A DNA stretch of 64,000 bases, from the NCBI GenBank assembly GCA_039030915.1, contig JBCCDG010000002.1:1-64000 (forward strand), written 5' to 3'. A program made the position numbers and the translations under genes. The DNA comes from Thermohalobaculum sp039030915 (GTDB lineage: Bacteria > Pseudomonadota > Alphaproteobacteria > Rhodobacterales > Rhodobacteraceae). This document shows, in pieces, positions 24,498 to 33,659 of this stretch (position 1 is its first letter; every line of letters starts with the position of its first letter). A model generated the notes under the pieces. The model was not told where the DNA came from. It ran no database searches and saw only the letters and a program-made list of their open reading frames with translations.

Positions 24498-25445
24498 TTA
24501 CTGGGTGAGCCACTGGAGAACGAGATCCTCGTTCTCGGCGACCCACTTCTCGGCCCATTCCTTGGGGTCCTCGTCATCGACGGCCAGCGCCTTGCCCATC
24601 GCGCTCAGCGCGTCGCCAGGCATCTGGTAGGCGTCGAAAAGCGCGGCGACCTCCGGGTGCTTGTCCTGCAGCTCCTTGGAGTAGTGCAAGTGCAGCGTCG
24701 CGCCGTTCCAGGCCGTGGAGGCCGTGGACTTCTCGAGCCACGCGGCATCGTCCGTGGGCTGCACGATGTTCCAGGTGGCCGGGTCGTGCGGCGGCTCCTC
24801 CAGCACGGTCAGGTCGTGCATGACAAAGATGTAGTGCGGGCTGTAGCAGAAGCCGAGCCACGGCTCGCCGGCCTCGATGGCGTTGGCGAGGTTGGCATAG
24901 GCCAGCGTCTCGTCGAACTCCGTAAGCTCCATGGTCTGGTCATAGCCGTAGGACTTGGCGCGGACCTTCTCGACCACCGTGGAGGCCCAGCCCGGCGCGC
25001 CGATCCACACCTCGGGCGTGCCGTTGTTGTCGCTGTCGAAGATCGCCATCTTGTCGGGATCGGTCAGATCGTCGATGGACTTGATGTCGTGCTTCTCGGC
25101 GATAGCAGTCGGCACGCACATGCCCTGCTCGGCCTGCACCGGGTTCTGGTTCATCACCACGGTGCCCTTTTCCTTCACATAGGTGTCGTGAAGGTTCTGC
25201 TGGTTCGGCATCCAGACCTCGGGGTGGGCGTGCATCGCGCCCTTGTCCATCGCCTCGAAGACGATCGGGTTGGTGCCGTTCTGAAGCTCGACGTCGAGGC
25301 CGAGGTTGTTCTCGATCACCACCTCCAGCACATGGGCGGTGGCGTTGACGGAGGCCCAGTTGGGCACGCCGATGATGACGTCCGCCGCCATGGCGGGGGT
25401 GCCGAGGGCTGCGATAGTGGTTGCGGTAAGCAGTGCCGATCTCAT
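24498..25445 (-). CDS. proX: Glycine betaine-type ABC transporter substrate-binding protein
   Basis: A 315-residue periplasmic binding protein of the OpuAC/ProX class. A signal peptide (MRSALLTATTIAALGTPAMA, cleaved before ADVIIGVPNW) directs export. The mature protein contains aromatic residues at expected positions, such as NWASVNATAH and YAYPWLGFCY-like stretches, that may form a cation-pi box, although the box cannot be assigned with certainty by eye. AGGGAGAG precedes the ATG. It is the first gene of the proX-proV-proW-lysR operon. Confidence 0.9.
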   Translation of the reverse strand: MRSALLTATTIAALGTPAMAADVIIGVPNWASVNATAHVLEVVIENNLGLDVELQNGTNPIVFEAMDKGAMHAHPEVWMPNQQNLHDTYVKEKGTVVMNQNPVQAEQGMCVPTAIAEKHDIKSIDDLTDPDKMAIFDSDNNGTPEVWIGAPGWASTVVEKVRAKSYGYDQTMELTEFDETLAYANLANAIEAGEPWLGFCYSPHYIFVMHDLTVLEEPPHDPATWNIVQPTDDAAWLEKSTASTAWNGATLHLHYSKELQDKHPEVAALFDAYQMPGDALSAMGKALAVDDEDPKEWAEKWVAENEDLVLQWLTQ

Positions 25446-25769
25446 GTCGGTCTCTCCCTGTCTGCGTCTTCGTTCCATCCCGCCGCACGCCTGTGTCGAC
25501 GGAACAATCCGTGTAAACTGCCCCCATGAGTCGCGAGGGCATTCAAGCGCCGGGTCCTCCATTCGGAAAATCGAAAGCGCGGATTCCAGCATTGCGCACG
25601 ATTGCCGGGGGCATGTCCACACAGATAGCTGTCGACGGGAGCGCTGGTCACATTGTTTCTTTCTTTTGGTATACTCGATTTCTTCGGACCGGCTTTGAAC
25701 TGCCCAGGCTTGCGCCATTCGTTGCCCAGCCTTTAGCCTGTATTCAGCATCCCCCCGAGCGGCCCTGCC
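25446..25769. other. Divergent regulatory interval between proX and lysR
   Basis: A 324-base non-coding interval. It is less GC-rich than its surroundings, with an A/T patch around 25651-25690 that contains TATACT. LysR regulators commonly act from such divergent intervals, so operators for one or both genes are probable, but I see no clear T-N11-A palindrome. Confidence 0.5.
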
Positions 25770-26693
25770 ATGTACAATCTCCAGACGCTGGCAACATTCG
25801 TCGAGGTCGCGCGCGCGGGCAGCTTCGCCACCGCCGCAAAGACCCTGCGCGTCTCGACCTCCGCGACCTCCAAGGCCGTGCTGCGGCTCGAGGAGGAGAT
25901 CGGCGCCAAGCTCTTCAACCGCACTACCCGCTCAGTCTCTCTCACGGTCGAGGGGGAGCGCTTTCTTGACGGCGCGCAGCGACTGCTCGCCACGGCGGAG
26001 GAGCTGTCGGAGGAGTTCTCGGACAGCCTCGACAATCCGCGCGGCCGGCTCGTCATCTCCGCGCCCGCCGTCTTCGGTCGCAAATGGCTGACCGAGCGGG
26101 TGCTGGCCTTCATGTGCAAGTATCGCGACGTGGATGTGGAGCTGAGCTTCGAGGACCGGCAGGTCGACCTCGCCTCCGAGCGCATCGACGTCGCGATCCG
26201 CATCGGCAATCTGGGGGACAGCGCCAACCTTGTCGCCCGCAAGCTCTTTGACGACCGGGTGCATACCTGCGCCTCGCCGGAATATCTCGAGCGCCGTGGC
26301 CGGCCGCGCAGCCTCGACGATCTCGATAAACATCAGGCGATCCATTACCGCGTCCGCAATACGGGCCGCCTCTTTCCCTTCCTCTTCGATGTGGACGGGG
26401 AGACCGAGCGGCGTACGCTCCCCCCCGCGCTCGTGGCCAACAGCGTCGATGCGATGCAGCAGGGGGGCGAGGCGGGCATCGGGTTGGTGCAGCTGCCAAG
26501 CTTCCTGGCGGTCGAGGCGCTCTCGGAGGGCAGGCTGGTCGAGGTGTTGGCCGACGTCCGGCAGAACCATTTCCCCTATTCGATCGTCTATCTCGACCGT
26601 CGGCTCGTGCCGCCCCGGATACGCGCCTTCGTCGACTTCCTGGTCGCCGATCCGCCCCGCTATCAGGTGCCGGAGCTGCCGGCGACAGGCTGA
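25770..26693 (+). CDS. LysR family transcriptional regulator
   Basis: A 307-residue LysR-type regulator with an N-terminal winged helix (QTLATFVEVARAGSFATAAK then TLRVSTSATSKAVLRLEEEI, residues 4-43) and a substrate-binding-like effector domain of the LysR/CrgA subgroup. It is divergent from proX and is the better candidate for direct control of the transporter promoter. It is the second LysR gene at this locus. Confidence 0.92.
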   Translation: MYNLQTLATFVEVARAGSFATAAKTLRVSTSATSKAVLRLEEEIGAKLFNRTTRSVSLTVEGERFLDGAQRLLATAEELSEEFSDSLDNPRGRLVISAPAVFGRKWLTERVLAFMCKYRDVDVELSFEDRQVDLASERIDVAIRIGNLGDSANLVARKLFDDRVHTCASPEYLERRGRPRSLDDLDKHQAIHYRVRNTGRLFPFLFDVDGETERRTLPPALVANSVDAMQQGGEAGIGLVQLPSFLAVEALSEGRLVEVLADVRQNHFPYSIVYLDRRLVPPRIRAFVDFLVADPPRYQVPELPATG

Positions 26694-26810
26694 GATTGTT
26701 GACCTCCGGGCCACGGTGTTTTGCCGACTGCGCCGCTTCTCGCGCGCCCGTGCGCCGCGCATGTTCCGCGTGGACGGGACAGGGCCCGTCTCGAGCACGG
26801 AGCCGATGCC

Positions 26811-27062
26811 ATGAAGCTCATCATTGCCGCCATGTTCGCGTTCGCCGCCCTCGTCAGCAGCGTCGTTGCGCCCAGGGCCGCCGAGCAGCCGCCTGTCGCT
26901 GCGATTTGCATGGCGCCTGCTGCGGCCACCACCCCCGAGCCGACGGGCCGGCAAGCTCCGGCGCTTGTCGCGTCGCTGCTTGAGAGCGCAAGGATCGGAG
27001 ATCGCTCCGGTCCCATCGCACAGAGCGCGCCGCTTGTTCCGCCCGCGCCTCTGCGCAACTGA
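26811..27062 (+). CDS. Small putative secreted protein
   Basis: An 83-residue reading frame with a plausible signal peptide (MKLIIAAMFAFAALVSSVVA, cleavage near APRAAEQ) and a short proline/alanine-rich mature part with one cysteine. GGAGCC lies ahead of the ATG. No family is recognised. The interval up to the efflux genes holds an imperfect hairpin (about 27086-27125) that could end this transcript. It could be a chance frame in GC-rich DNA; the signal-peptide pattern is the main support. Confidence 0.4.
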   Translation: MKLIIAAMFAFAALVSSVVAPRAAEQPPVAAICMAPAAATTPEPTGRQAPALVASLLESARIGDRSGPIAQSAPLVPPAPLRN

Positions 27063-27264
27063 CAGCCCGGCAATAATCGGTACACAAGACCCGCGGCGGT
27101 CCCAAGGGACACCCGCCGGTCTTCACGTGTCCGCGCCTCGTCTCCTCGCGGTTCACCGGCGGCATTGTGGATCTTAGGGAAACAATGTCCTGCCCGCCGC
27201 GGCAGTACCCGATCCGCTCATCCGCGCTCATCTCCTCCCCAAGCCCGGCTCCGGCCGGCCCGCA

Positions 27265-27284
27265 AGGTGAGGACTGAGAAATGA
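27265..27284 (+). promoter_or_regulatory. Translation leader with 5-codon mini-ORF before the RND adaptor
   Basis: The sequence AGGTGAGGACTGA (27265-27277) contains AGGTGA, complementary to the 16S rRNA end, at normal spacing from the ATG at 27281. In-frame GTG AGG ACT GAG AAA TGA (27267 onward by one base) closes on the start codon as ATGA. The identical 13 bases with identical spacing recur before the second efflux gene. Confidence 0.6.
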
Positions 27285-28495
27285 CCCACGCGAAAACACT
27301 GCTGACAGGCGCAAGCCTCGGTGCCCTCTTCGCTGGTGCCGTCTGGTACGCCTCCGACCGCATCGACCTGCCGGCCCTCGTTTCCGCCGCCGAAGCCGCC
27401 GCCCCGGCGGCCGAAGCAGCGCCGCCTCCGACCGTCGATGTCGTCCGCGCCGAGGCTCGGGCTATCACCCGCTGGGACGAGTTCACCGGCCGCTTCGAGG
27501 CGGTGGACGAGGTTTCGATCCGCGCTCGCGTCGCCGGCCATCTCGATGCGGTGCATTTCCGCTCGGGCCAGATCGTGGAGAAGGGCGACCTTCTCTTCAC
27601 GATAGATCCGCGTCCGTTCGACGCGGCACTCGCCGAGGCCGAGGCCCGCCTCGCCGAGATGCGCGCAGCACTCAAGCTCGCCGAGAACGAGCTCGAGCGT
27701 CAGGCCCGGCTTGAGGAGCGCGGCCATGTGAGCCAGTCGGTGCTCGACCAGGCCGTGCAGGGGGCCGAGACCGCCCGCGCCGCCATCGCCGGCGCCGAGG
27801 CGGCCGTTGAACGCGCCCGCCTCGATCTCGGCTTCACGCAGATCCATGCGCCCGTGACCGGCCGCATCTCGGACGATGCGGTCAGCGCGGGCAACCTGAT
27901 CGCTGCCGGCGCGGGCTCGGAGGTGCTGACCACCATCGTGTCGCTCGATCCGATCCATTTCGTCTTCGACGCCACCGAGCAGCAGTATCTCGAATACATG
28001 CGCGCCACCGCCGGCGACGGTCTGCGCGCGCGTGCCGGCCGTACCCCGGTGGCCGTGCGCCTGATCGACGAGCCCGATTTCGCCCATGAGGGCAACATCG
28101 ACTTCGTGGACAACCGGATCGACCGGCTCACGGGCACGATCCGGGGCCGCGCGGTCCTGCAGAACGGCGACGGGGTGCTCACCCCCGGCATGTTCGGCCG
28201 GCTTCGTCTGGCCACGGCCGAGAATGCGGAGACCGTACTGATCCCCGAGGAGGCCGTCGGCTCCGACCAAGCGACCAAGTTCGTGATGGTCGTGGGCGAG
28301 ACCGGCACGGTCGAGCGCCGCGCTGTCACGCTCGGCGACCGGCACGAGACGCTGCGCATCGTCGAAGCGGGCCTCGCGCCCGGCGAGCAGGTGGTCGTCA
28401 GCGGCCTTCACATTGCGCGCCCCGGCGCGCAGGTCACCGCGCGCCTCCAAGGCGGCGAGGAGAGCGAGGACGCTCTGGAGCTGGCGGCGCGCTAA
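27281..28495 (+). CDS. RND efflux periplasmic adaptor (membrane fusion protein)
   Basis: A 404-residue adaptor of the AcrA/MexA (HlyD) family. It has an N-terminal membrane anchor or signal (residues 5-25), a lipoyl half-motif ARVAGHLDAVHFRSGQIVEK, a coiled-coil hairpin (about residues 105-180, rich in Ala and Glu), the second lipoyl half LGFTQIHAPVTGRISDDAVS, and a beta-barrel part. It lacks a lipobox cysteine. It links the inner-membrane pump to an outer-membrane channel. The pump gene follows after 32 bases; no TolC-like gene is present, so a shared channel is likely used. Confidence 0.93.
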   Translation: MTHAKTLLTGASLGALFAGAVWYASDRIDLPALVSAAEAAAPAAEAAPPPTVDVVRAEARAITRWDEFTGRFEAVDEVSIRARVAGHLDAVHFRSGQIVEKGDLLFTIDPRPFDAALAEAEARLAEMRAALKLAENELERQARLEERGHVSQSVLDQAVQGAETARAAIAGAEAAVERARLDLGFTQIHAPVTGRISDDAVSAGNLIAAGAGSEVLTTIVSLDPIHFVFDATEQQYLEYMRATAGDGLRARAGRTPVAVRLIDEPDFAHEGNIDFVDNRIDRLTGTIRGRAVLQNGDGVLTPGMFGRLRLATAENAETVLIPEEAVGSDQATKFVMVVGETGTVERRAVTLGDRHETLRIVEAGLAPGEQVVVSGLHIARPGAQVTARLQGGEESEDALELAAR

Positions 28496-28511
28496 GCCGC
28501 CCCGCTCCCCC

Positions 28512-28531
28512 AGGTGAGGACTGAACGATGA
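28512..28531 (+). promoter_or_regulatory. Translation leader with 5-codon mini-ORF before the RND pump
   Basis: AGGTGAGGACTGA (28512-28524) repeats the leader found before the adaptor gene, again three bases from the ATG (28528). GTG AGG ACT GAA CGA TGA closes on the start codon as ATGA. Encoded peptides would be VRTER here and VRTEK before the adaptor. Confidence 0.6.
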
Positions 28532-31500
28532 AACTTCCCCAATTCTTTATCGACCGGCCGATCTTCGCGATCGTCGTGTCCGCCTTCATCACGATCGTCG
28601 GCGCGCTCAGCTATTTCACGCTTCCGGTGGCCCAGTATCCGGAGGTCGCACCGCCCAGCGTTCAGGTGACGGCCCAGTATCCCGGCGCCTCCGCCGAGAC
28701 CATCGCCGACACGGTTGCCACGCCGCTCGAGCAGCAGATCAACGGCGTCGAGGGGATGCTCTACCTCTCGAGCCAGGCGACGGGCGACGGCAACCTCGCG
28801 ATCACCGTCACCTTCGAGCTCGGCACGGATCTCGATCAGGCCCAGGTGCTCGTGCAGAACCGCGTCTCGATCGCCGAGCCGCGGCTGCCGGAGGAGGTGC
28901 GCCGTCTCGGCGTCGTCACGCAGAAGGCGTCGCCCGATCTCCTGATCGTGGTCCACATGTTCTCGCCGGACGGCAGCCGCGACGACCTCTACATCACCTC
29001 CGCCGCGCAGCGGGTACGCGATGAGCTGACCCGCCTCGAAGGCGTCGGCCAGGTCAACATCTTCGGCGCGCGGGACTATTCGATGCGCATCTGGCTCGAC
29101 CCCGAGCGGATCGCGGCACTCGAGATGACGCCATCCGAGATCCTCTCCGCGCTCCGGGCGCAGAACGCACAGGTCGCCTCGGGCCTCCTCAACCAGCAGC
29201 CGACGCCCGATGCGGCCGCCTTCGAGCTTTCGCTCCAGACCACGGGGCGCCTCACGGACGTCTCCGAGTTCGAGCGCGTGATCGTGAAGCGCGGCGAGGA
29301 GGGTCGGATCGTTCGCCTCGGCGACGTCGCGCGGGTCGAGCTCGGCGCCGCGCAGTACACCACGCGCGCCTATCTCAACGAGAACTCGGCCGTTGCCATC
29401 GTGATCAACCAGCGTCCCGGCACCAATGCGCTCGATACCGCGAACGAGGTGAAGGGCGTGATGGAGACGCTGTCGGCCGACTTCCCCGAGGGCCTCTCCT
29501 ACGACGTGATCTACAACCCGACCGAGTTCATCCAGGCCTCCATCGACGCGGTGGTCGCCACGATGATCGAGGCGGTGATCCTGGTGGTTGCCGTGGTGCT
29601 GCTCTTCCTCGGCACCTGGCGCGCGGCCGTGACGCCGATCCTCGCTATTCCGGTCAGCCTCGTCGGCACCTTCGCGGTCATGTCCGCCCTCGGCTTCTCG
29701 ATCAACAACCTCTCGCTCTTCGGCCTCGTGCTGGCCGTCGGCATCGTGGTCGATGACGCGATCATCGTGGTCGAGGGCATCGAGAAGCATGTGCGCAACG
29801 GCCTCTCACCCCGCGACGCGGCCAAGCGCACCATGCGCGAGGTTTCGGGCGCGCTCATCGCCACCTCGCTGGTGCTGGCCGCCGTCTTCATCCCCACGGC
29901 CGCCGTCGCCGGCATCTCGGGCCAGTTCTATCGCCAGTTCGCCGTCACGATCACGGCGGCAACCGCGATCTCGCTTCTCGTCTCCCTCACCCTCTCGCCG
30001 GCGCTGGCCGCGATGCTGCTGAAACCGCATGGGGAGAAGAAGCCGGGGCTCCTCATGCGCCCCGTGATGTGGGCGCTGGGCAAGTTCGACCGCGGGTTCG
30101 ACCGTGCCTCGGACGGCTATGCCTGGGCCACCACCCGGCTGGTGCGAGCGCCGCTCATCATGCTGGCCCTCTTCGGCGGCCTGCTGATCGCGACGGACCA
30201 CCAGTTCGGCAAGGTCCCCGCGGGCTTCATTCCCGCACAGGACCAGGGGTACTACATCACCGTCGTGCAGCTCCCCCCGGGCGCCTCGATCGAGCGGACC
30301 GACGCGGTAATCCGCCAGGCCACGTCCGAGCTCCTCGACATCGAGGGCGTGGAGAACGCCGCGGTCTTCACCGGCCTCAACGGCGCGACGCTGACCACCG
30401 AGTCGAACACAGGCGTCATCTTCTTCACCACGACCCCCTTCGCCGAGCGTGAGGAAGCGGGTGTCGTTGCCACCGAAGTGCTGGCCGAGGCCCGCGGCCG
30501 CTTGGCCGGCATCACCGACGCTTCGATCTTCGTCATCGCGCCGCCGCCCGTGCGCGGTATCGGCACCGGCGGCGGCTTCAAGATGATGCTGCAGGATACG
30601 GGCGATGTAGGCCCCGCAGCGCTCGAGCAGGCGGCCCAGGCCCTCGCGGCCGAGGCAAATGCGGACTCCGAGCTCGTCGCCGTCTTCTCGCTTTACTCCA
30701 CCGGTACGCCGCGTGTGTGGGCCGAGATCGATCGGGAGCGGGCCGAGATGCTCAACGTCCCGGTCGCCCGCGTGACCGAAGCGCTCGAGGTCTATCTGGG
30801 CTCGGCCTATGTGAACGACTTCAACCTCTTCGGCCGCACCTATCGGGTGATCGCGCAGGCCGACGCGCCCTTCCGGCAAAGCGCGGATGACGTCGCCCGC
30901 CTGCGCACCCGCTCCGACGATGGCGCCATGGTGCCGCTCGGTGCCGTAGCGACCTTCGAGGACGTGACGGGCCCGCTCCGCCAGCCCCGCTACAATCTCT
31001 ACGCGGCCGCCGCCGTGCAGGGCCAGGCGGTGCCGGGCGTCTCTTCGGCCGAGGCGCTCGCCAAGATGGAAGCCATCGCCGAACGCGTGCTGCCGGAGGG
31101 TGTGTCCTACGAGTGGACGGAGCTCGCCTACCAGGAGAAGACGACGGATGACACGGCCGCCCTTGTCTTCGGCTTTGCGGTGCTCTTCGTCTTCCTCGTG
31201 CTGGCCGCTCAATACGAGAGCTGGGCGCTGCCCGCCGCGGTGATCCTGATCGTGCCGATGGTGCTCCTCTTGGCGATCACGGGCGTCTGGCTCGCGGGGC
31301 TCGACAACAACATCCTCGTCCAGATCGGCTTCGTGGTCCTCGTGGCGCTCGCTTCGAAGAACGCGATCCTCATCGTGGAGTTCGCCAAGCAGGCAGAGAC
31401 CGAGCAGGGGCTCAGCCGCTGGGACGCGGCGGTGCAGGCGGCCCGCACGCGGCTCCGGCCCATCGTGATGACCTCGCTCGCCTTCATCCTCGGCGTCGTC

Positions 31501-31698
31501 CCGCTGATGATGGCCACGGGCGCGGGCGCCGAGATGCGCCAGTCCCTCGGCGTCTCGGTCTTCTCCGGCATGCTGGGCGTGACGCTCTTCGGGCTCCTCT
31601 TCACCCCGGTCTTCTACGTGCTGGTCCGGGGTATCGAGGACCGTCTGCGCGGCCGGCGCGCGCCGCTGGTGACGCAGATCGGCGGCACGCTCATGTGA
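28528..31698 (+). CDS. RND family multidrug efflux pump (AcrB/MexB-like)
   Basis: A 1056-residue inner-membrane proton-driven pump of the HAE1 class. It begins MKLPQFFIDRPIFAIVVSAF, has 12 predicted helices and two large periplasmic loops. The proton-relay aspartates lie in TM4 (LAVGIVVDDAIIVVEGIEKH), and GTWRAAVTPILAIPVSLVGT is conserved. Length matches AcrB (about 1050). Substrates would be captured from the periplasm or membrane and expelled with the adaptor and an outer-membrane channel. A strong terminator follows. Confidence 0.95.
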   Translation: MKLPQFFIDRPIFAIVVSAFITIVGALSYFTLPVAQYPEVAPPSVQVTAQYPGASAETIADTVATPLEQQINGVEGMLYLSSQATGDGNLAITVTFELGTDLDQAQVLVQNRVSIAEPRLPEEVRRLGVVTQKASPDLLIVVHMFSPDGSRDDLYITSAAQRVRDELTRLEGVGQVNIFGARDYSMRIWLDPERIAALEMTPSEILSALRAQNAQVASGLLNQQPTPDAAAFELSLQTTGRLTDVSEFERVIVKRGEEGRIVRLGDVARVELGAAQYTTRAYLNENSAVAIVINQRPGTNALDTANEVKGVMETLSADFPEGLSYDVIYNPTEFIQASIDAVVATMIEAVILVVAVVLLFLGTWRAAVTPILAIPVSLVGTFAVMSALGFSINNLSLFGLVLAVGIVVDDAIIVVEGIEKHVRNGLSPRDAAKRTMREVSGALIATSLVLAAVFIPTAAVAGISGQFYRQFAVTITAATAISLLVSLTLSPALAAMLLKPHGEKKPGLLMRPVMWALGKFDRGFDRASDGYAWATTRLVRAPLIMLALFGGLLIATDHQFGKVPAGFIPAQDQGYYITVVQLPPGASIERTDAVIRQATSELLDIEGVENAAVFTGLNGATLTTESNTGVIFFTTTPFAEREEAGVVATEVLAEARGRLAGITDASIFVIAPPPVRGIGTGGGFKMMLQDTGDVGPAALEQAAQALAAEANADSELVAVFSLYSTGTPRVWAEIDRERAEMLNVPVARVTEALEVYLGSAYVNDFNLFGRTYRVIAQADAPFRQSADDVARLRTRSDDGAMVPLGAVATFEDVTGPLRQPRYNLYAAAAVQGQAVPGVSSAEALAKMEAIAERVLPEGVSYEWTELAYQEKTTDDTAALVFGFAVLFVFLVLAAQYESWALPAAVILIVPMVLLLAITGVWLAGLDNNILVQIGFVVLVALASKNAILIVEFAKQAETEQGLSRWDAAVQAARTRLRPIVMTSLAFILGVVPLMMATGAGAEMRQSLGVSVFSGMLGVTLFGLLFTPVFYVLVRGIEDRLRGRRAPLVTQIGGTLM

Positions 31699-31742
31699 TC
31701 CGCCGGGGAATAGGCGCCCGACACCTCACCTAGGGCGTCCTC

Positions 31743-31778
31743 GAAGGGTCCGGCCATCCCGCCGGGCCCTTCTTCTTT
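31743..31778 (+). terminator. Intrinsic terminator of the RND operon
   Basis: A 12-bp stem with one G-U pair (31743-31754 with 31761-31772), loop of 6, followed by TTCTTTG. It stands 44 bases after the pump stop codon. Confidence 0.8.
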
Positions 31779-31870
31779 GTGTCCTCCCGAAGCCCTCGGG
31801 CCGTGTACCCATGCAGGCCATGCTGCTACCAAGCCGCGACAGCCGACGACGGACATCCGAGGGCACCCCG

Positions 31871-33025
31871 ATGCGTGACGCAGCCGAGGCGATCAGCGCC
31901 GTCATCGAGAGCGACCGTATCCTAACGCCCGAGGGCCTCGGCCCCGGTTGCCTCGCGATTGCAGGCGAGCGGATCGCGGGCGTTCTAGAAACCCCGCCGC
32001 CGGGCGCGGAACGGATCGATGCGCGCGGACGGCTCGTCCTGCCCGGCGTCGTCGACATCCACGGCGACGCGTTCGAGCGCCAGATCATGCCCCGTCCCGG
32101 CACCGCCTTCCCGCTCGACATCGCGCTTCTCGAGACGGACCGGCAGCTCGTCGCCAACGGCATCACGACGGCCTTTCACGGCGTGACGGTGTCATGGGAG
32201 CCCGGCCTGCGCGGCATCGAAAGCGCGCGCGCCATCGTGGAGGCGCTCGGCCGCCTCCGCCCGCGCCTCGGCGCCGATACCCGGCTCCATATCCGGTGGG
32301 AGACCTTCGCGCTCGACTGCGTGGAGATGGTCGAGCACTGGCTCGACGCAGTGCCGACGCCGATCCTGGCGCTCAACGACCACACGACGATGACGGTGGA
32401 AAAGGCGCGCCCCGCCAACAAGCTTGCGCGGGATGCGGAGAGGGCAGGGCTGAGCCCGGAGGAGTACCGGGCGCATCTTCAGGCGGTCTGGGCCCGCCGC
32501 GCGGAGGTACCCCGCGCGATCGAGCGCATGGGCGCGGCCGCGAGCAAGGCTGGCGCCGTTCTCCTCGCCCATGACGAGCGTACGGTCGCGGAGCGGGAGC
32601 GCTTCCGCGCCCTCGGTGCCGTGGCGTCGGAGTTCCCCATGACGCGCGAGACCGCGGCGGCGGCCCGCGCCGCCGGGGAGCATACCGTCCTCGGCGCGCC
32701 CAATGTGCTGCGGGGTGGCAGCCACAACGCCGCGCTCCATGCGGGCGATGCGGTGCGCCAGGGTCTCTGCACCGTCCTCGCTTCGGACTACTACTACCCT
32801 GCGCCCCTCCTCGCCGCCTTTCGCCTGATCCGCGAGGGCATGTCGGTTCCGCAGGCCTGGGCGCTCGTCTCCGCCAACGCCACGGCAGTTGCGGGGCTGG
32901 GCGACCGCGGCGGCCTAGCCGCGGGCCGGCGCGCCGATATCCTCATCGTCGACGATGCGGATCCCGCGCTTCCCAGGGTCGCTTCCACGATGGTCGCCGG
33001 GCGCACGGTCTATCGCAGCGGATGA
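31871..33025 (+). CDS. PhnM-like alpha-D-ribose 1-methylphosphonate 5-triphosphate diphosphatase
   Basis: A 384-residue amidohydrolase-superfamily protein closely resembling PhnM. Signs are VLPGVVDIHGDAFERQIMPR, ETDRQLVANGITTAFHGVTV, LNDHTTMT and the C-terminal VLASDYYYPAPLLAAFRL. PhnM removes pyrophosphate from the C-P lyase intermediate. The start at 31871 gives the family length; ATGs at 31811 and 31820 would add a non-conserved extension. It stands alone between the efflux operon and DUF1326, with no other phn gene, so it may serve a separate C-P lyase locus or a related reaction. Confidence 0.82.
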   Translation: MRDAAEAISAVIESDRILTPEGLGPGCLAIAGERIAGVLETPPPGAERIDARGRLVLPGVVDIHGDAFERQIMPRPGTAFPLDIALLETDRQLVANGITTAFHGVTVSWEPGLRGIESARAIVEALGRLRPRLGADTRLHIRWETFALDCVEMVEHWLDAVPTPILALNDHTTMTVEKARPANKLARDAERAGLSPEEYRAHLQAVWARRAEVPRAIERMGAAASKAGAVLLAHDERTVAERERFRALGAVASEFPMTRETAAAARAAGEHTVLGAPNVLRGGSHNAALHAGDAVRQGLCTVLASDYYYPAPLLAAFRLIREGMSVPQAWALVSANATAVAGLGDRGGLAAGRRADILIVDDADPALPRVASTMVAGRTVYRSG

Positions 33026-33032
33026 CAGGCGG

Positions 33033-33641
33033 TCAGGCGCTCGACCAGGCGATCTGGCAGATCTCGGCGCTTCGACCGTCGAAGTCCCAGACGCGGCCCC
33101 TGTCCCGAACCCGGCCCTGGCTCGCCATCGCGATCGTCACGTCCGCACCCATCCAGTAGCCGGTGTTGGTGACCATCACCTCCTGATCCGGGTCCGCCCC
33201 CTCGATCGGCGCGACGGCCCCCTTGATCTTGCGCCCCACCACCAGCCGGCGGGTCTTGCCTTCGGTCTCGTAGCTCACGGGCTGGCGCTCTGCGCCTAGG
33301 AACTCACCCACCAGCATCGAGAAGAGGCCCGTGGTCCCCCGCGCCTGGCCCGAGAAGATCTTGACCAGCCCATCATAGGCCGCATCGGACGCCCGCTCGT
33401 CGATATACGCGGCGGCCTTCCAGTTGCCTCGCGCCATCTCGCCCGGGATGTCGAGCATCATGCCGACGTTGAGGCCAGATAGGTCCTCGCCGTTGAAGGT
33501 GCCCTTGTCGATGCGCACACCCATCCAGGCCTGGCAGTACCCCTCCGTCGGCGGATGCTTGCCGAGGCTCACGACACAAGGGCAGAACACCGTGCAGTTG
33601 CAGTTGAGGATGAGCTCCCCGTCGATCGTCCAGCTATCCAT
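33033..33641 (-). CDS. DUF1326 cysteine-rich protein
   Basis: A 202-residue protein starting MDSWTIDGELILNCNCTVFC. The C-N-C-x3-C-P-C cluster (residues 14-21) is characteristic of DUF1326 and suggests metal or redox chemistry, but no function is established. GGGAGG precedes the ATG. Its stop lies 7 bases from the PhnM-like stop (convergent). The DUF2182 membrane gene sits just upstream on the same strand, a pairing seen in many bacteria. Confidence 0.88.
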   Translation of the reverse strand: MDSWTIDGELILNCNCTVFCPCVVSLGKHPPTEGYCQAWMGVRIDKGTFNGEDLSGLNVGMMLDIPGEMARGNWKAAAYIDERASDAAYDGLVKIFSGQARGTTGLFSMLVGEFLGAERQPVSYETEGKTRRLVVGRKIKGAVAPIEGADPDQEVMVTNTGYWMGADVTIAMASQGRVRDRGRVWDFDGRSAEICQIAWSSA

Positions 33642-33659
33642 CGCCGTCCTCCCTTGGCT

